Numbered from the stretch's first letter, positions 33,044 to 44,985 are shown. The stretch is 64,000 nt of DNA from Turbatrix aceti (GCA_963969345.1 OZ017769.1:11225725-11289724); one strand, 5' to 3'. Translations and numbers: made by a program. The notes: generated by a model not told the origin, from the letters alone.

Positions 33044-36000
33044 CGATGAAACACTCACAATTTGATAACTTCTCAATCTGCGATAACGATTGATGATCGG
33101 TCTGGTGAGAGCGTCTAAAATAAATGGTTCAAGAAATGTTTGAAAAAAGTTTGAAAAAAATGCCTCGAACCTAATCACATGGGACCAAAAAACATGCACT
33201 CGTCAGATAACCATGATAAGTGATGCGGAAATAGTTATCGTAATACAGCAAAAAAAAGTGTGAAAATAAAATATATATCTTTTGTTGACAGTTTTGCTCA
33301 AAGGAGCTGAAAAGTGCTTCCAAGAGTGCCATTTGCACTCTTGCAGAAAATGGGCCCCTCTGGAGGGCTATAATAGACGGACGGCCAACAAATCACGGAG
33401 ACTAAAGTGGCGTGCCGCCACTCGTCCACTGAGTTACTTACTTACTCTCCCGGAAAAAAAGAAAAGCCTGGACCTCTGCCTAGGAAGCGCCAGCAATGAT
33501 AGAAAATGTCTACCCCGGGTTCGTTCGTTCGGGACAATGAGTCAACTATATATTTATTTTTTTGTGAGTTGCCCCATCTAAGAAACAAACAAGCACGAAC
33601 TAGCATGGAAAAGGCAAAACTAGATGCCAACTCGCTGTTAGTGTTTCCTGTCGAGTATGGGCCATTTTAAAGCTTGGCGGATACACGCGCGCGCTAGGTT
33701 GAAAAACCAAAAAAAAACGAACGGCAAAAAAATCTAAATGCAATTTGGAAAACTTTTTTAAAAGTTGCATGCAACATGCGACTGATGTGAAACTTAAAAT
33801 AAAAAAATGTGCTCGACAGTAATGACTACAAATATTTTGTAACAAAAAAAGCACAATTAAACCCGCAAAAAAATCAAGTTCAACTAACCGATGGGAAATA
33901 AAAGAAAATGTTGCCAAAAAGTGGAAATCATTTTGTGTTTACTGCTGTAAATCCAGTTTTCAAATGGGAATATGAAAAAAGGTCTTACGCAACTTTTTTT
34001 TGTGTTTTGTTCATTCAAAAAAGAATTTTTACAATCTTAAAAATCATAAAGTTTGGAATTTTGTTTTACAGATTTTTACGATTGTTTTTGGGGTCAGTAC
34101 GTATATACCTGCATGAGGAGGTTGAGGGTGTCAATTCACGCAAACAGTTAAAAAAACACAATAAAAAATTGTTTGACCATTTCAACTAAAGTAAACTGCT
34201 GGAAAAAAATTCTTCGGCCATGACAGTAACACTTTGGGCCCCGGCGGTTATGGGTGTATGCCCCCTTCTCCCGCTACAAGTCACTCAGTCTCAGTCAGTC
34301 ATAGTCTCGGCGTGGCAAAAAAAGAGCGGTAGAGTCAAAAGATTTTTAGCTAAATTTTTGTCACTGGTGTCTGATATCCCCAGAGGTCAGTTAGTCAGTG
34401 TCCGCTTTCAGAAAAATGAAGGGGGTAAGCCGCAGATGCATATCTCGAAAAATGTACTGCCTGCACAACTCACGAAGAGGAAGAAGAACAAGAACAAAGA
34501 GATGAAGAAAAAAATGAACAGCGAAAAAAAGCGACGCATTCCCAGATATTTTATAAACGATACTTATCAAGACGATAACTTCAAATACGTAATACACAAC
34601 ACGTAATGTTTTTTTGGGAGGTCTCAAAAAATTGCAGTGGTTTTGACTGCAGCGCATTATGGCACAACTCGTCAACATGGGACAAGGGCATTGGATTATG
34701 TTTGAACATTGGCCAAAAAACACACAATTCCCGTGAAGAATTGAAGATGTCATGCGGGGGTTCGAAAATGCCTGTTTTGACAGATCGCTGGGTCACAGTG
34801 TATAAAAAATGACTTATTTCAGCGAAAGATTTTAAAAAAAATAAACTTTTGAAATAAGTGTCAGATTGTTAAGAGCTGGACAACATGGACGGTTATTATT
34901 ACGTCCTCCGGAGCTAAGTCTCTCACACACCTCAAATATGAGTGACTGCCGTCAGCGTACGTACACAAATCGCAATAAAATGCAATAATCAAAAATGCAT
35001 GCAACATGCTTTACATCCTTTATGATGTGATGTATATTTGTAAAAAAAATAAATGACGAAAAGTGCTCATCGGTGTAAAAGTTAATCGACTTTTTTTCGA
35101 ATTACAAAAATTTAGGTAGGAAGAATTTTTTTCCACCAAAATTGGCCACCCGACAAGTGCGTATAATTAAAAATGTTCAAAAACAAAATAAGCTATACTA
35201 GAGCCAAGACACCAAACCTGTCAGAGCCCATGTGTCGTAAATCAGACGCATGAACGAACGAACAGCGGCCGAATGAGGGCCTGGGAGGGCGGTCGCATGC
35301 CAGACTGCCAGCTTCCCAGGCTCGTACTTTATTAACAGGCAGACTCATATCTAGCCAGATACACGGTTGTAATTTTGAATTATTTGTCAGATGCCTTCTC
35401 CGTCTGCTAGCTTGTAATTTTATTTGTTCCGTTTTGTGTTTCGCCTAGAAATCGGAGCACAGGAGAGAAAGAACAGAACCCTGTCAATGGCACACATTCC
35501 CAGATCCCAGGATATAGGCTGACAAGATGAGAAAAACAGTTATTCAAAAAAAGTGAAAGTGACTTTTGACAGCTAAAAACTGTTTACACCATTAATAATT
35601 TCATGAACAAATAATTAATCTATTATTGTCAGGTAAACTAACACAAATGCTACCACTGGCCGTAAGACTTCGTTCGCATGAAAAAGAAAGATCATTTTTG
35701 AAAAACAAAATAAACAAAATAAACAATTTTCAAAAAATAGTAAATTGAGGGCAAATTGGCGTCAAAATAAAGCACAGAAGTTGGATTTTTATTCTCTAAA
35801 ATTTTGCTTTTTGCATAAGAAAACACATTGATTGATAAAGCGGACAAATTTGGGAGCAGTTTGTCCGCCAAGAAAGCGAATTTCGTTAATTTGTTGTTTT
35901 TTTTGCTGTCGTTTTTGGGGCACCAGACATGTCTGTTCTACTTTCTACTTTGCTTTTTGAATATCCAAACTGTAACAAAAATAGCAAGTTTGATTTTTGA

Positions 36001-36056
36001 TTAATCCATTTTTTGATCAAAAAACGTGACTTGTTAATTTTTAAATTTAAATTCTT
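33044..36056. other. Intergenic region upstream of TIAM
   Basis: I see no supported exon. The longest frame (34220-34606, 128 codons) ends in a lysine-rich low-complexity tail and has no partner exon. GCATGCAACATGC words occur near 33763 and 34994. The region probably includes the TIAM promoter. Confidence 0.4.
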
Positions 36057-37118
36057 TTAAGAGGTACTCTGTGAGCAGATTTATTTCCGGCGACACAGAG
36101 ATTTTCAACTGTCAAATGTTTTTTGCCAAAGTTGTTGGGACCCATGGGGAGGTTCAACTTTTCGGTATGTCACATTTTTCTGATGCCGGATTCTGGAGAT
36201 ACGGCTTCTGCAATTTTCGACGTCAAATTTTCAAATTGCTTCAAAAATTCTGATTTTTTGGTTACGAGGGTTTCTTGCCATGAGAAATTGATCGACGTAT
36301 TCAGATTTCCCAAAAAACAGCTGACTTTTTTGATATTCTTGATTTTTGGTGTTCGCGGTCACTTTTTTGGCTGCAGCATCCGTATTTTTGCCGATCGGAA
36401 GGTAATGATTCCCCCATATTAAAGCCCATTCTTTTCTCTATCACTGGGGCTAACTCAAAAAAATAATGGAGGTTGCCAAAATTGTGAACGGGAGCCGTGT
36501 TTAGCTTCAACTTGATGGAAAAAGAGGGAAAAACGCATGCAAAAACATCCCTGCTAACTTCTTTTCGTGTGCGCAACGTGCGAGCGCGCGTCGTGCTGCA
36601 GCGCACGCCCGTCGCCAGCTTCATTTTTGATTTTTTCCTCCTTTTTCATCGAGTTGAAGCTAAAAATGGTCCCCGTTCACAATTTTGGCAACCTCCATTA
36701 TTTTTTTGAGTTAACCCCAGTGATAGAGAAAAGAATGGGCTTTAATATGGGGGAATCATTACCTTCCGATCGGCAAAAATACGGATGCTGCAGCCAAAAA
36801 AGTGACCGCGAACACCAAAAATCAAGAATATCAAAAAAGTCAGCTGTTTTTTGGGAAATCTGAATACGTCGATCAATTTCTCATGGCAAGAAACCCCCGT
36901 AACCAAAAAATCAGAATTTTTGAAGCAATTTGAAAATTTGACGTCGAAAATTGCAGAAGCCGTATCTCCAGAATCCGGCATCAGAAAAATGTGACATACC
37001 GAAAAGTTGAACCTCCCCATGGGTCCCAACAACTTTGGCAAAAAACATTTGACAGTTGAAAATCTCTGTGTCGGACGGTTCACCTTACGAATAAAAAAGC
37101 TCACAGAGTACCTCTTAA
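36057..37118. mobile_element. Long fold-back palindrome, copy A, TTAA-flanked
   Basis: TTAAGAGGTACTCTGTGAGC at the left and its reverse complement at 37099-37118 bound a 1,062-bp element. Arms of about 470 bp are nearly identical inverted copies, so each end encodes the same frame. The roughly 100-bp centre is unpaired and GC-rich (GTGCGAGCGCGCGTCGTGCTGC at 36578-36599). The TTAA at both ends suggests a piggyBac-like target site, although the following bases are not the usual CCC. It is related to copy B at 39285. Confidence 0.85.
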
Positions 37119-39284
37119 AGTCTAGACGTGCAATTTTTGATTGCCTACAGTAAATTTAGATAATTCCGTTTTTCAAGATATTTTCTAAAAACTAATCAGA
37201 AATCTCCCCCCTTCTAAAACCCGAAAAAAGGTCAAGTGCCATGCTCATATCGGTGTGTGGTATAGTCAAAACAAGCAATCTTCCGTGTCCCCTCCAGGAA
37301 GGAAGCACGCACACAAGATGACCGTCCAAGCTCCCAGACCTCCTGGTCAGTCGCTTCTTCCTCCCGGATGGCCAATTAGTATGCAAATAGCCATAAGGGT
37401 ACGAGGGGGGTGACGGTGGCTGGGTAGGATATCGTGTCAGCGCCCTGCGCATGCCATGATGATAAATATAAAAGGAGCAGACGGGCACTTAAAATCCTCA
37501 AACCCACTGAAATATGATCAATGGGACAACAAGCATCGATGTTGTCCCATTGATTCAGGCTTTTCATTTTACATGGATTACAAATTTTTAACCGAATTAT
37601 GAAAATTTGTTCGGGGGATCAAGCTTTTTTCTTTGGAGGATTACGGTATGTAAAAAATAATGTTACATCGACACAAATATCTAGATAAATTTGCGGCAGT
37701 ATACAAATTGTTGTGTAAACAATGGCATTTCTAACAACAACGCTTCACTGACACCGTGAATTTATGGGCATCGAATTGCTGATGATGTCCGTTCTCATCC
37801 CCCCTGGTGGTCCCCTTCCTCCATCCAATTGCCTAAATTGTCGCTTGCTCCCGGCCGAGAACTATCAAACAACAATGGCACGCGCAAACGCCACCCCGCG
37901 CGCTTCCCTGAAAACTCGTAAACCCGGTGTTGGGCTGTGCGGAGGCAAAAAAAATTTAACGACCCCTTTGAGAATTCATTCGATTTGTAAGAATATATTT
38001 GCAGGTCTGAATTTTTTTGTGGTACCAATTGGTGGTTGCAAATTTTAAAACAATTGTCGTAGACAGTGTCGGTGTCGTAAATGTGTCAGGGATCAAGTAT
38101 CATAAGTAGTTGACGGGGGAAGTCAAACATGTACATAACAAAAAGGTGTTAGTTTGGGTAAACCAGAACGTTTAAAAATGATGTTAAGGGAAATGATGTA
38201 ACAAATAATGAAAAAACCGTGTTTTTGTAAATCGCTGCAAACACAAATGCGTTAACAATGTGTCTGAAACAGAACGGAACTGCTTGTTTTGATTTTTATG
38301 TTGTTAAGTAATTTTTTCAGGTGGGAAACATTTTTGAATGCTTTTGGCAAACGGTCTACTGGAAGATTAATGGGAGAATCTCCTGATATTTTCTCCCAGG
38401 TTGCAATCTCTCGGGCGATTTCGCCACCTTGCCAAATAGTACCAAAAGATGTTTGGCAACAAAAGTAACAGAATAGCAAAAAAATGGTTACTCCACTTTA
38501 CACCAAAGTATTTATTGCTTTCATTTAGCCTGCAAACCCAGAAGTAACAAAACAGAAACGAAGTTACAAAAACGACAAGATTTCAGGACTTTGGAGAAAT
38601 CATAAGTACGTTGCCGGTCCAAAGGATCGCGCACCAGAAACTATAGAAAGCTGTTGTGCAAAAAAAAAATGTTGTGCAAAAAAAATGTTGTGCAACAAAT
38701 TCAATACTTGCACAATTGAGGACCAAACTGGCAAAAACATTTCAGATGTCTTACAATCGCATTCTACATAACCCTCAGTAATTTTTCCCAGCCACTTGTG
38801 CAGAAACTTGTGCGATTTGTGAACGCACACAACGTCTATACAGAAAACATGTCAACCCATGGCACAAATCTGTACCTGTAAACTGTAGTTGCAAGCTACA
38901 CACGGATTTATGGACGATTTAGGTGTTGGTTGTGCTGTGCTTTTGGTAAAATAAATATGCTGCTTTAATGATTTGTCCAGACATTGTTATACCGATGGAA
39001 CCTATACAATATATGATAAATATAATTCGAGGTAAGTTAAATTTTTTTTGTATCGTTTTTAAAAAAGTAAAAATGTTCAGACTATTGTTGACAATGTCAT
39101 ACATACAAATAAGATAGAAAACAACAATCTTTTTTTGTCGTTTTTTACCTCAAATAACAAACATGTCTGGTCACTGCAGTTTCTTTTTTGATTGGCTCCA
39201 AAGAGATGAAAAAGAGAATGCTATGGAGGGAAGAAAAAAAAATCAATCTTGAGTCTAGATTGATTTTTTTCTGTCAAGATTCTT
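37119..39284. other. Gene-free spacer between fold-back elements
   Basis: The spacer contains one GTAAC-repeat patch (38455-38560) and, at 39234-39270, a small hairpin with 13-bp arms of AAAAAAATCAATC. No exon set is supported. Frames near 37192-37567 overlap on one strand and are not convincing. Confidence 0.4.
38455..38560. repeat. GTAAC/GTTAC dispersed repeat (inverse orientation)
   Basis: Units read AAAAGTAACAGAATAGCAAAAAAATGGTTACTCCACTTTA and AGCCTGCAAACCCAGAAGTAACAAAACAG. These are the reverse complement of the family unit seen in the PIGO, myosin and ADAM10 introns. Confidence 0.6.
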
Positions 39285-40364
39285 TTAAGCCACTCTACGA
39301 GCAGATTTATTTCCGGCTACACAGGCATTTTACACTTTCCGATGTTTTGTGCCAAAGTTGTAGGCCCCTATGGGGAGGTTCCAAATTTCTATATCAAAAT
39401 TTTTTTAGATACCGATTTCTGGAGTTTCGGCTTCTGGTAGTTTCCGACGTCAAATTTTCAAAATGCTTCACAAATTCTGATTTTTGGCATACAGGGGTAT
39501 CTTGGCACGAGAAATCGACCGGTGTATTTAGTTTTTACAAAAAACATCTGACTTTTTTGAAAAAATGTGATTTCTGGTTTTTCCGCCCGTTTTTGTCCGT
39601 TGCTTGGCTCCAGCATCCGTATATTACACGGCGAAGCGGTTTTCGAAGCCCGATCTTGTAGCTTGGTTTCTGCTCTATCTGGAAAAGTGAAAGAAAAAAC
39701 ATATTAGCTCCATCAATTCTTGCTTTGAATTTTTTTATAACGCCAACTCGATCTAAAATGGTTGAAAAAGCGCACAGATTTGGCGGCCGTTCCCCGCTTT
39801 GTGTGCGCGCACCGTGCGAGTGTGCGCCGTGCTGCAGCGCAGGCGTTTCGCATGCGTAATTTCTCTTTTTTCGCTTGTTTTTGATCGAGTTGGCGCTATA
39901 AAAAAATTCAAAGCAAGAATTGATGGAGCTAATATGTTTTTTCTTTCACTTTTCCAGATAGAGCAGAAACCAAGCTACAAGATCGTGCTGCGAAAACCGC
40001 TTCGCCGTGTAATATACGGATGCTGGAGCCAAGCAACGGACAAAAACGGGCGGAAAAACCAGAAATCACATTTTTTCAAAAAAGTCAGATGTTTTTTGTA
40101 AAAACTAAATACACCGGTCGATTTCGCGTGCCAAGATACCCCTGTATGCCAAAAATCAGAATTTGTGAAGCATTTTGAAAATTTGACGTCGGAAACTACC
40201 AGAAGCCGAAACTCCAGAATCCGGTATCTAAAAAAATTTTGATATGGAAATTTGGAACCTCCCCATAGGGGCCTACAACTTTGGCACAAAACATCGGAAG
40301 GTGTAAAATGCCTGTGTAGCACCCTCCACCTTATAAATAAATCGGCTCGCAGAGTGCCTGTTAA
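39285..40364. mobile_element. Long fold-back palindrome, copy B, TTAA-flanked
   Basis: TTAAGCCACTCTACGAGC on the left and the inverse of TTAACAGGCACTCTGCGAGC on the right bound about 1,080 bp. The arms are inverted copies of each other and are also homologous to copy A, for example in CCAAAGTTGT..G and the ACGTCAAATTTTCAAA segment. The GC-rich centre shares CGTGCGAG...CGTGCTGCAGCGCA with copy A. The mirrored frames ending in 'LQHPYITRRSGFRS' at both ends reflect the palindrome and not genes. Confidence 0.85.
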
Positions 40365-40571
40365 AACAGACTTGACCAAAGTGGGGTTTAGTGCGGGTGC
40401 TACAAATCTGTGTCTATAACCCCTCAAAATTGGAAAACGTCACCTGATTCCTCATTGATTTAGTCCTTGGCTACCTAATAAAAATGTAAAAAAAATTTAG
40501 TTTAAAAAAAGTGCCTGCGATTACGAAGCAAAAGTTGTTTTTATCACAGTGTCACCACTAGGCCAATCAAA

Positions 40572-41680
40572 TCAAGGGGAGCGGACGAGGATAACGAGAC
40601 TCTGAACGGGAGCACCGGTGACGACGATTTCTTTGCCACCGAATCCGCAGCTTGCGCGTTCCGTCTTCATGTTGATGTTACCGAGACGCTCAACGCCATT
40701 GGTGTTGATGATGCAGGGCACGGCGTCGCCGACATGAAGGGGATGGAAACCACCTGCGTTACGCTGACTCCATGGCACCCACTTGTATTCCATACCGGCC
40801 TGTAAAGATATTTGTGAGAGGCTTGCTAAACAGGAAGATGACTTACGTTTTCAGGCGGGATAACAGAGAGAAGCTGGATAGAACCAATTTCGGGACCGGA
40901 GTTCTCCTGGTTGTTGAGACCAAAGTGAGCCATAATCTTGTTGGACGCGTTGGGGAATGCACGGCCAAAGACAGGCTCACCGTGCTTGTACCACAGCGCG
41001 ACGTACTGGACCATCATGCGTCCATCGTCCTGTTTGAGCTGGCGTCCACCGTCGACGGGCATGGCGTTGGCAGGGAAGTTGTCGTTATAGCGGGCATCGA
41101 TCCATTGGTCGTCGATAATCTTGACACCCGTGGGGGGAGGCTTGAGGTTGCGGAAGATGACGGGTAGCTCTTGGATGGGACCACCGATGACTTCGTGGGT
41201 CTTGCCATCGAAGGAACAGGACGCGATGTCGGTAGACATGTCGATGTAGCCGAGGTACTCCTTTCCATTCGGGGCCTTGATGATGACGGGCGCAGATTGA
41301 CCGCAGCGAACGAGCTCAAGATGAGGCTTGTCCCTCGACTTGTACGGCAACCATTCGTACCTGTAAACTTTGGTTAAATCAATCTTTGTGGATTGCACAA
41401 CTTACCAGTAGCCAAGAGAACTGAAGTCACCAGTGTAAGTCAGAATCTGAATCTGCCCACCGAGATCACGAGTACCAGAAAGTTCCTTCTTGTTGTACGG
41501 GAACGAACACTGAACTTGACCGGCTTCATTCCACGAGCGACCATGGATGGGCTTGCCGTGCTTGTACCAGAGAGCGACGTACATGTTCTGTTGGCCCCTG
41601 ACACGAACAGGATGTTCCGGGAAAGGCGCGCCGATGGGCTGAAAAGCCCAGGTATCCTCGGGAATATTCTTCGGCGGCAT
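40572..41680 (-). CDS. Two-repeat 'ALWYKHG' (DM9-like) protein
   Basis: Exons 41680-41406, 41360-40847 and 40799-40572 give 338 residues with matching phases. It contains a duplicated module of about 150 residues. Each copy begins [17 protein letters not shown], continues with a tryptophan-proline element ([18 protein letters not shown]), then a surface loop ending in [17 protein letters not shown] or [18 protein letters not shown], and closes with a short hydrophobic strand. The second half of each module resembles the invertebrate DM9 fold (GxVxxxxxxAYxxYGGKE). I recall similar uncharacterised proteins from nematodes but cannot name an orthologue. There is no signal peptide or membrane segment, so it is probably cytosolic. 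DM9 proteins can bind carbohydrate; whether this one does is unknown. A TATAAGA element lies about 145 bp upstream. Confidence 0.75.
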
Positions 41681-41819
41681 GACTGGGTGTCAGAAACGAC
41701 GAACAAGACGAATCACAAATGCGACGGCCGGGGAAAAAAAGGAAAATGGACAGAAGACGCACCTGAACAAGCGCGCAACCAAAAAAGAAGACGAATGTTC
41801 TGCGCCAAGCTTTCCACGA

Positions 41820-41830
41820 CGTCTTATATC
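41820..41830 (-). promoter_or_regulatory. TATA-like box of the ALWYKHG gene
   Basis: On the minus strand CGATATAAGACG gives a TATAAGA about 145 bp upstream of the ATG at 41680. The distance allows a 5' UTR of about 110 bases. This is prediction by motif only. Confidence 0.4.
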
Positions 41831-42031
41831 GATGAGTTTCAATTTGCATAAAAGTCTGGCTTTCTGACAAGAGTTCTTGGTCCTGGATTTGATATTTGGC
41901 ACGTAAGGCTAAGATAGACCATGTCATTTGCATAAATAGGTTTTGCTAGTTTTGTTCTCAGGTTTAGTTAGCCCCGTCTAGGCTAGCAAAAATGAAAGGC
42001 AAAATGCTTTTAGTTTTTGACTAGAAGGAGA

Positions 42032-42405
42032 CAGTGTTGTCGGGTACCCGGACCGGAACCGGCCGGTTTCGGGTACCCGAACCGGAACCGAACCGGTTCC
42101 GACATGGGTAAAAAAATTTATTTTCGGTTCCGGTTCCGGTTCCGGGTATCCGAAAAAATCATTTCCGGTTCCGGGTACCCGAAATACCGGTTCCGGGTGC
42201 CCGGATTTTAAAAATTAGTTCAAATTTCCGCAAAAAACGAGCTCGGCAGATCAGATCATTTGCTCATGATCTGATCTGGATTATCTGCAATCTGATCTGA
42301 TATACCAGTGATCTGATCTAGATTATCTGCGATCTGATCTGATCTGATCTGACTCGACCCAGCCCAAAATCTTGGAATTTAGGGTTCAGGTTCCCGAAAA
42401 CACTG
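42032..42405. mobile_element. hAT-like MITE with GGTTCCGG words, interrupted
   Basis: The element starts CAGTGTTGTCGGGTACCCGG and ends GGTTCCCGAAAACACTG, an inverted pair. Its left 170 bp repeats ACCGGAACCGG and GGTTCCGGGTACC words many times. A GATCTGATCT block (from 42237) cuts into its right part. The flanking 8 bases do not match, so one side may have been rearranged. Confidence 0.6.
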
Positions 42406-42710
42406 GTTTCGACGCGAAAAGTGAAATATAATTTTTTTTGTTGAGGACTATCGTATTCTTCAAAAAACAAGCAATGCGGACGTGTTTGAAGTTGTAAAAT
42501 TTTAAATTTCTAGTGATCTGATCTGAATTATCTGTGATCTGATCTGGATTATCTGTGATTCGATCTGAATTCCACGTGATCTGATCTAGATTATCTGTGA
42601 TCTGATCTGAATTCCGAGTGATCTGATCTGGATTATCTGTGATCTGACCTGATCTGATCTTATCTATGAGCTGATCTGATCCGAAAAGTGATCTGATCTG
42701 CCATCTCTGG
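42237..42710. repeat. GATCTGATCT tandem/MITE block
   Basis: Two clusters (42248-42352 and 42512-42706) repeat GATCTGATCTGxATTATCTGT. The outer ends are inverted (GGCAGATCAGATCA at the left, TGATCTGATCTGCCATCTCTG at the right), as in a MITE whose ends are built of one palindromic word. The middle contains the right end of the element that starts at 42032, so insertion and duplication have mixed the two. Confidence 0.55.
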
Positions 42711-42788
42711 TTATAAGTTCATATTGAAAGCAATTTTTTTGTTTTTGAACACTTGACACGAAAATCTTTCAAGTTTTGTTTCGCACGA

Positions 42789-42920
42789 GGTTTGAAAAGT
42801 TTCGGTTCCTGTTCTGTTCTTCGGTTTCGGTTCGAGTACCCAAATTTTCTACATTCGGTTCCGGTTCCAAATACCGAAAAATTTATTTTTGGTTCCGGTT
42901 TCGGTTTCGGGTACCGGAAC
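42789..42920. repeat. Second GGTTCCGG repeat fragment
   Basis: TTTCGGTTCC and GGTTCCGGTTTCGG words recur, ending GGGTACCGGAACC. It resembles the left arm of the 42032 element and is probably a fragment of another copy. A short hairpin (AAAGTAATA...TATTACTTT) follows at 42934-42963. Confidence 0.5.
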
Positions 42921-43119
42921 CAAAAATAAATTAAAGTAATAACCCACGTCTGCTATTACTTTAATATTTTTTAAATTATTAATTCGTATACAACATTTAT
43001 TGTTTGTACTTCGTTGTTTTTTTTGCAGCATTCCGATCAAAAAGCGGCACAACGATCGAGAAGCGGTCGTGAGCGGCGCAAAACATCATGCACACATCCA
43101 GGATCGATACGCTGCCTTT

Positions 43120-43598
43120 TGGAAATACTTGTCTGTTAACTGTCCCGACTGTAAACTGTCCTGACCAGGGTGGCGAAGAGGGGAGTCCCATGGGAGTCCC
43201 AGGAGGAATATCCCGGGGATTATCCCGGATCACGGGATGATTCCCCAAGGAATTTTGAAAATGCGCGATCCCGCCTAAAATAACACCGTTATTTTACGCA
43301 GACACATTCTTTTTTCTTTCCAATTAGGGTAAAAATTTCATTGTTAATTTTATTACGTTATTAAGATAAGTCCGGATATCTTTTTTACATGAACATGTAC
43401 TTTTTTAAACGTACCAAAAAAGATCAACTCTTATGAGAATCTCATCGGATAATTCCCCTATTTCTAAATCCCATGGGAGTTTGGTCACCCTGGTCCTGAC
43501 TGTTCAAACTGTCTGGGGTAGGCTATATAGTGTGGTGTCTAGGCTAAGATATATCTGGGGGTAAAGTGACTGGGGGTGAACTGTTTGAATAGCGATTG
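43120..43598. repeat. GACAGTTTAC-family repeat split by a hAT MITE
   Basis: The sequence up to 43165 (ACTTGTCTGTTAACTGTCC, GTAAACTGTC) and from 43493 (TTCAAACTGTCTGGGG, then GTAAAGTGACTGGGGGT) matches the right half of the element at 50503-50767 in the myosin intron once the insertion at 43166-43492 is removed. Confidence 0.65.
43166..43492. mobile_element. hAT MITE with perfect 8-bp target duplication (nested)
   Basis: The element starts CAGGGTGGCGAAGAGGGG and ends inversely as CAGGGTGACCAAACTCCC. It is flanked by exact GTCCTGAC copies at 43158-43165 and 43493-43500. The left subterminal region repeats TCCCATGGGAGTCCC, ATCCCGGG and ATTATCCCGGAT words. It lies inside an older GACAGTTTAC repeat. 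It has no coding capacity. Confidence 0.88.
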
Positions 43599-44207
43599 GA
43601 TGTAAAATTTGTTCTTGAAAATTTTAAGCGGTTAAATGTTCAATTTTTTCTGTCCTTAATGAACTCGTTTCTCATCTTTCGTGGTTCGTTTTTCAATACC
43701 ATCTCGTGTACAAGCGAAATAAAAACAGGTGAACAGAAACAAGTCATACTTGGTTACAATTCCAACAAACATTCATATGTTTTCACGCATGGTCATTTTT
43801 CGATTCTTCAATGTCTCCTTTTTCATTCTTCTTCGATACCTTCAACCAAGGCCCAAGCCTAGACCACCTGTATTGTCTTTCACACGCTGTTGCGGACGAT
43901 GGTTGTTTTGTCCGCTTTCCTGTCTCTCTGGCTGCTTCGGTGTGTCATCCTTCGAATCAATCCTTGGTGGTTTTCGTTTTTTTTGATTCCCGCTGTCATT
44001 TTTTTTCATTCGTGTTTACTTTGTCAGTCTATGGCTAAAGGTACAGGATGGAAGTGGAAGACAAGGAGTGTTTGTGTGTTAGCCGCCTACTGCCACCTTG
44101 CAGTCAAGCGCTTGTCTGTTTTGCCTGTTGCGACGACAAACAAGGTGACCGACTGGTTTGTCGTCGTTATTTTTCTCATGGTTGGCCACAGATTGGTTTT
44201 GGTGTTC

Positions 44208-44429
44208 AAGGGTGTCAGTCGGGCCGGGCGGGCCTGATGGTGAGTCGGCCCGGCCCGGCTGCCCGGTTTTTAAAAAAAAAGAAAATTTTAGAACAAAATT
44301 TATTCAAAACAGTCAAAAATGAACCAAAAACTTGCTCATTTTGAGTAATCCTCCCTCATTATGAATAACAACGTATATTTTTAATTTAAGGCCCGGGCCG
44401 GGCCGGGCCGACCAAAATTCGGCCTGTGT
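44208..44429. mobile_element. hAT-like MITE with GGCCCGG words
   Basis: GTCGGGCCGGGCGGGCC near the left and GGCCCGGGCCGGGCCGGGCC near the right enclose AT-rich DNA. Imperfect flanking repeats TGGTGTTC (44200-44207) and TGGTGTTT (44430-44437) suggest an 8-bp target duplication. The terminal inverted repeat itself is poor, so the ends are approximate. Confidence 0.55.
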
Positions 44430-44985
44430 TGGTGTTTGTTTTTGTTTGGAGGGTGGTTTTGAGACGTGATCGGACATTTGAGAGTGCAAGGATTTTTGGA
44501 TTTTTGTATGATATTTTATTTCAATAATTTTTCGTCTGTTTTGGAACCCAAACGCTTTTTGTTCAAAAAAACGCTTGTTGCTTTTTGCAAGTGCAAACAC
44601 GTAAACATTTTAATTTTTCACTTTTTTATAGTGGCGGCTGGTTTTTGGCATAAAAATGTGTCAGTCCTTTTTTTGGACAAACGTCATCACTTTTTTGCTT
44701 CATTTTCCCGGAATAAGGGGTTGATTTACTGCTTGCACAGGTTGTTGGTGCGGTCCTAGTTTGTTTGTCAAATGGCTTACTTACTTTACTTTATTACTCT
44801 TACTCGGGCATAATTACTCATTAATAAATTAAAGAGACAGTGATGAGTATCGAGATTGCACGAAGAGGGCGCCGTCAATCGTAGCTACCTGCGTCACGTC
44901 GTATAATGACTTTTCGTGTATTTGATTTTTAAATTTTTTTAGTTTGTCGGTATTTTTCAAGCGTTGTAAAAATTCTGTTTTTATG

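Noticed and set aside
34220..34606. 128-codon plus-strand frame with lysine-rich end
   Set aside because: No domain, no splice partners and no conserved pattern; the Lys run is from A-rich DNA.
36123..40427. Mirrored 100-157-codon frames in the fold-back elements
   Set aside because: The same peptides appear from both arms, and no known protein domain or transposase motif is present.
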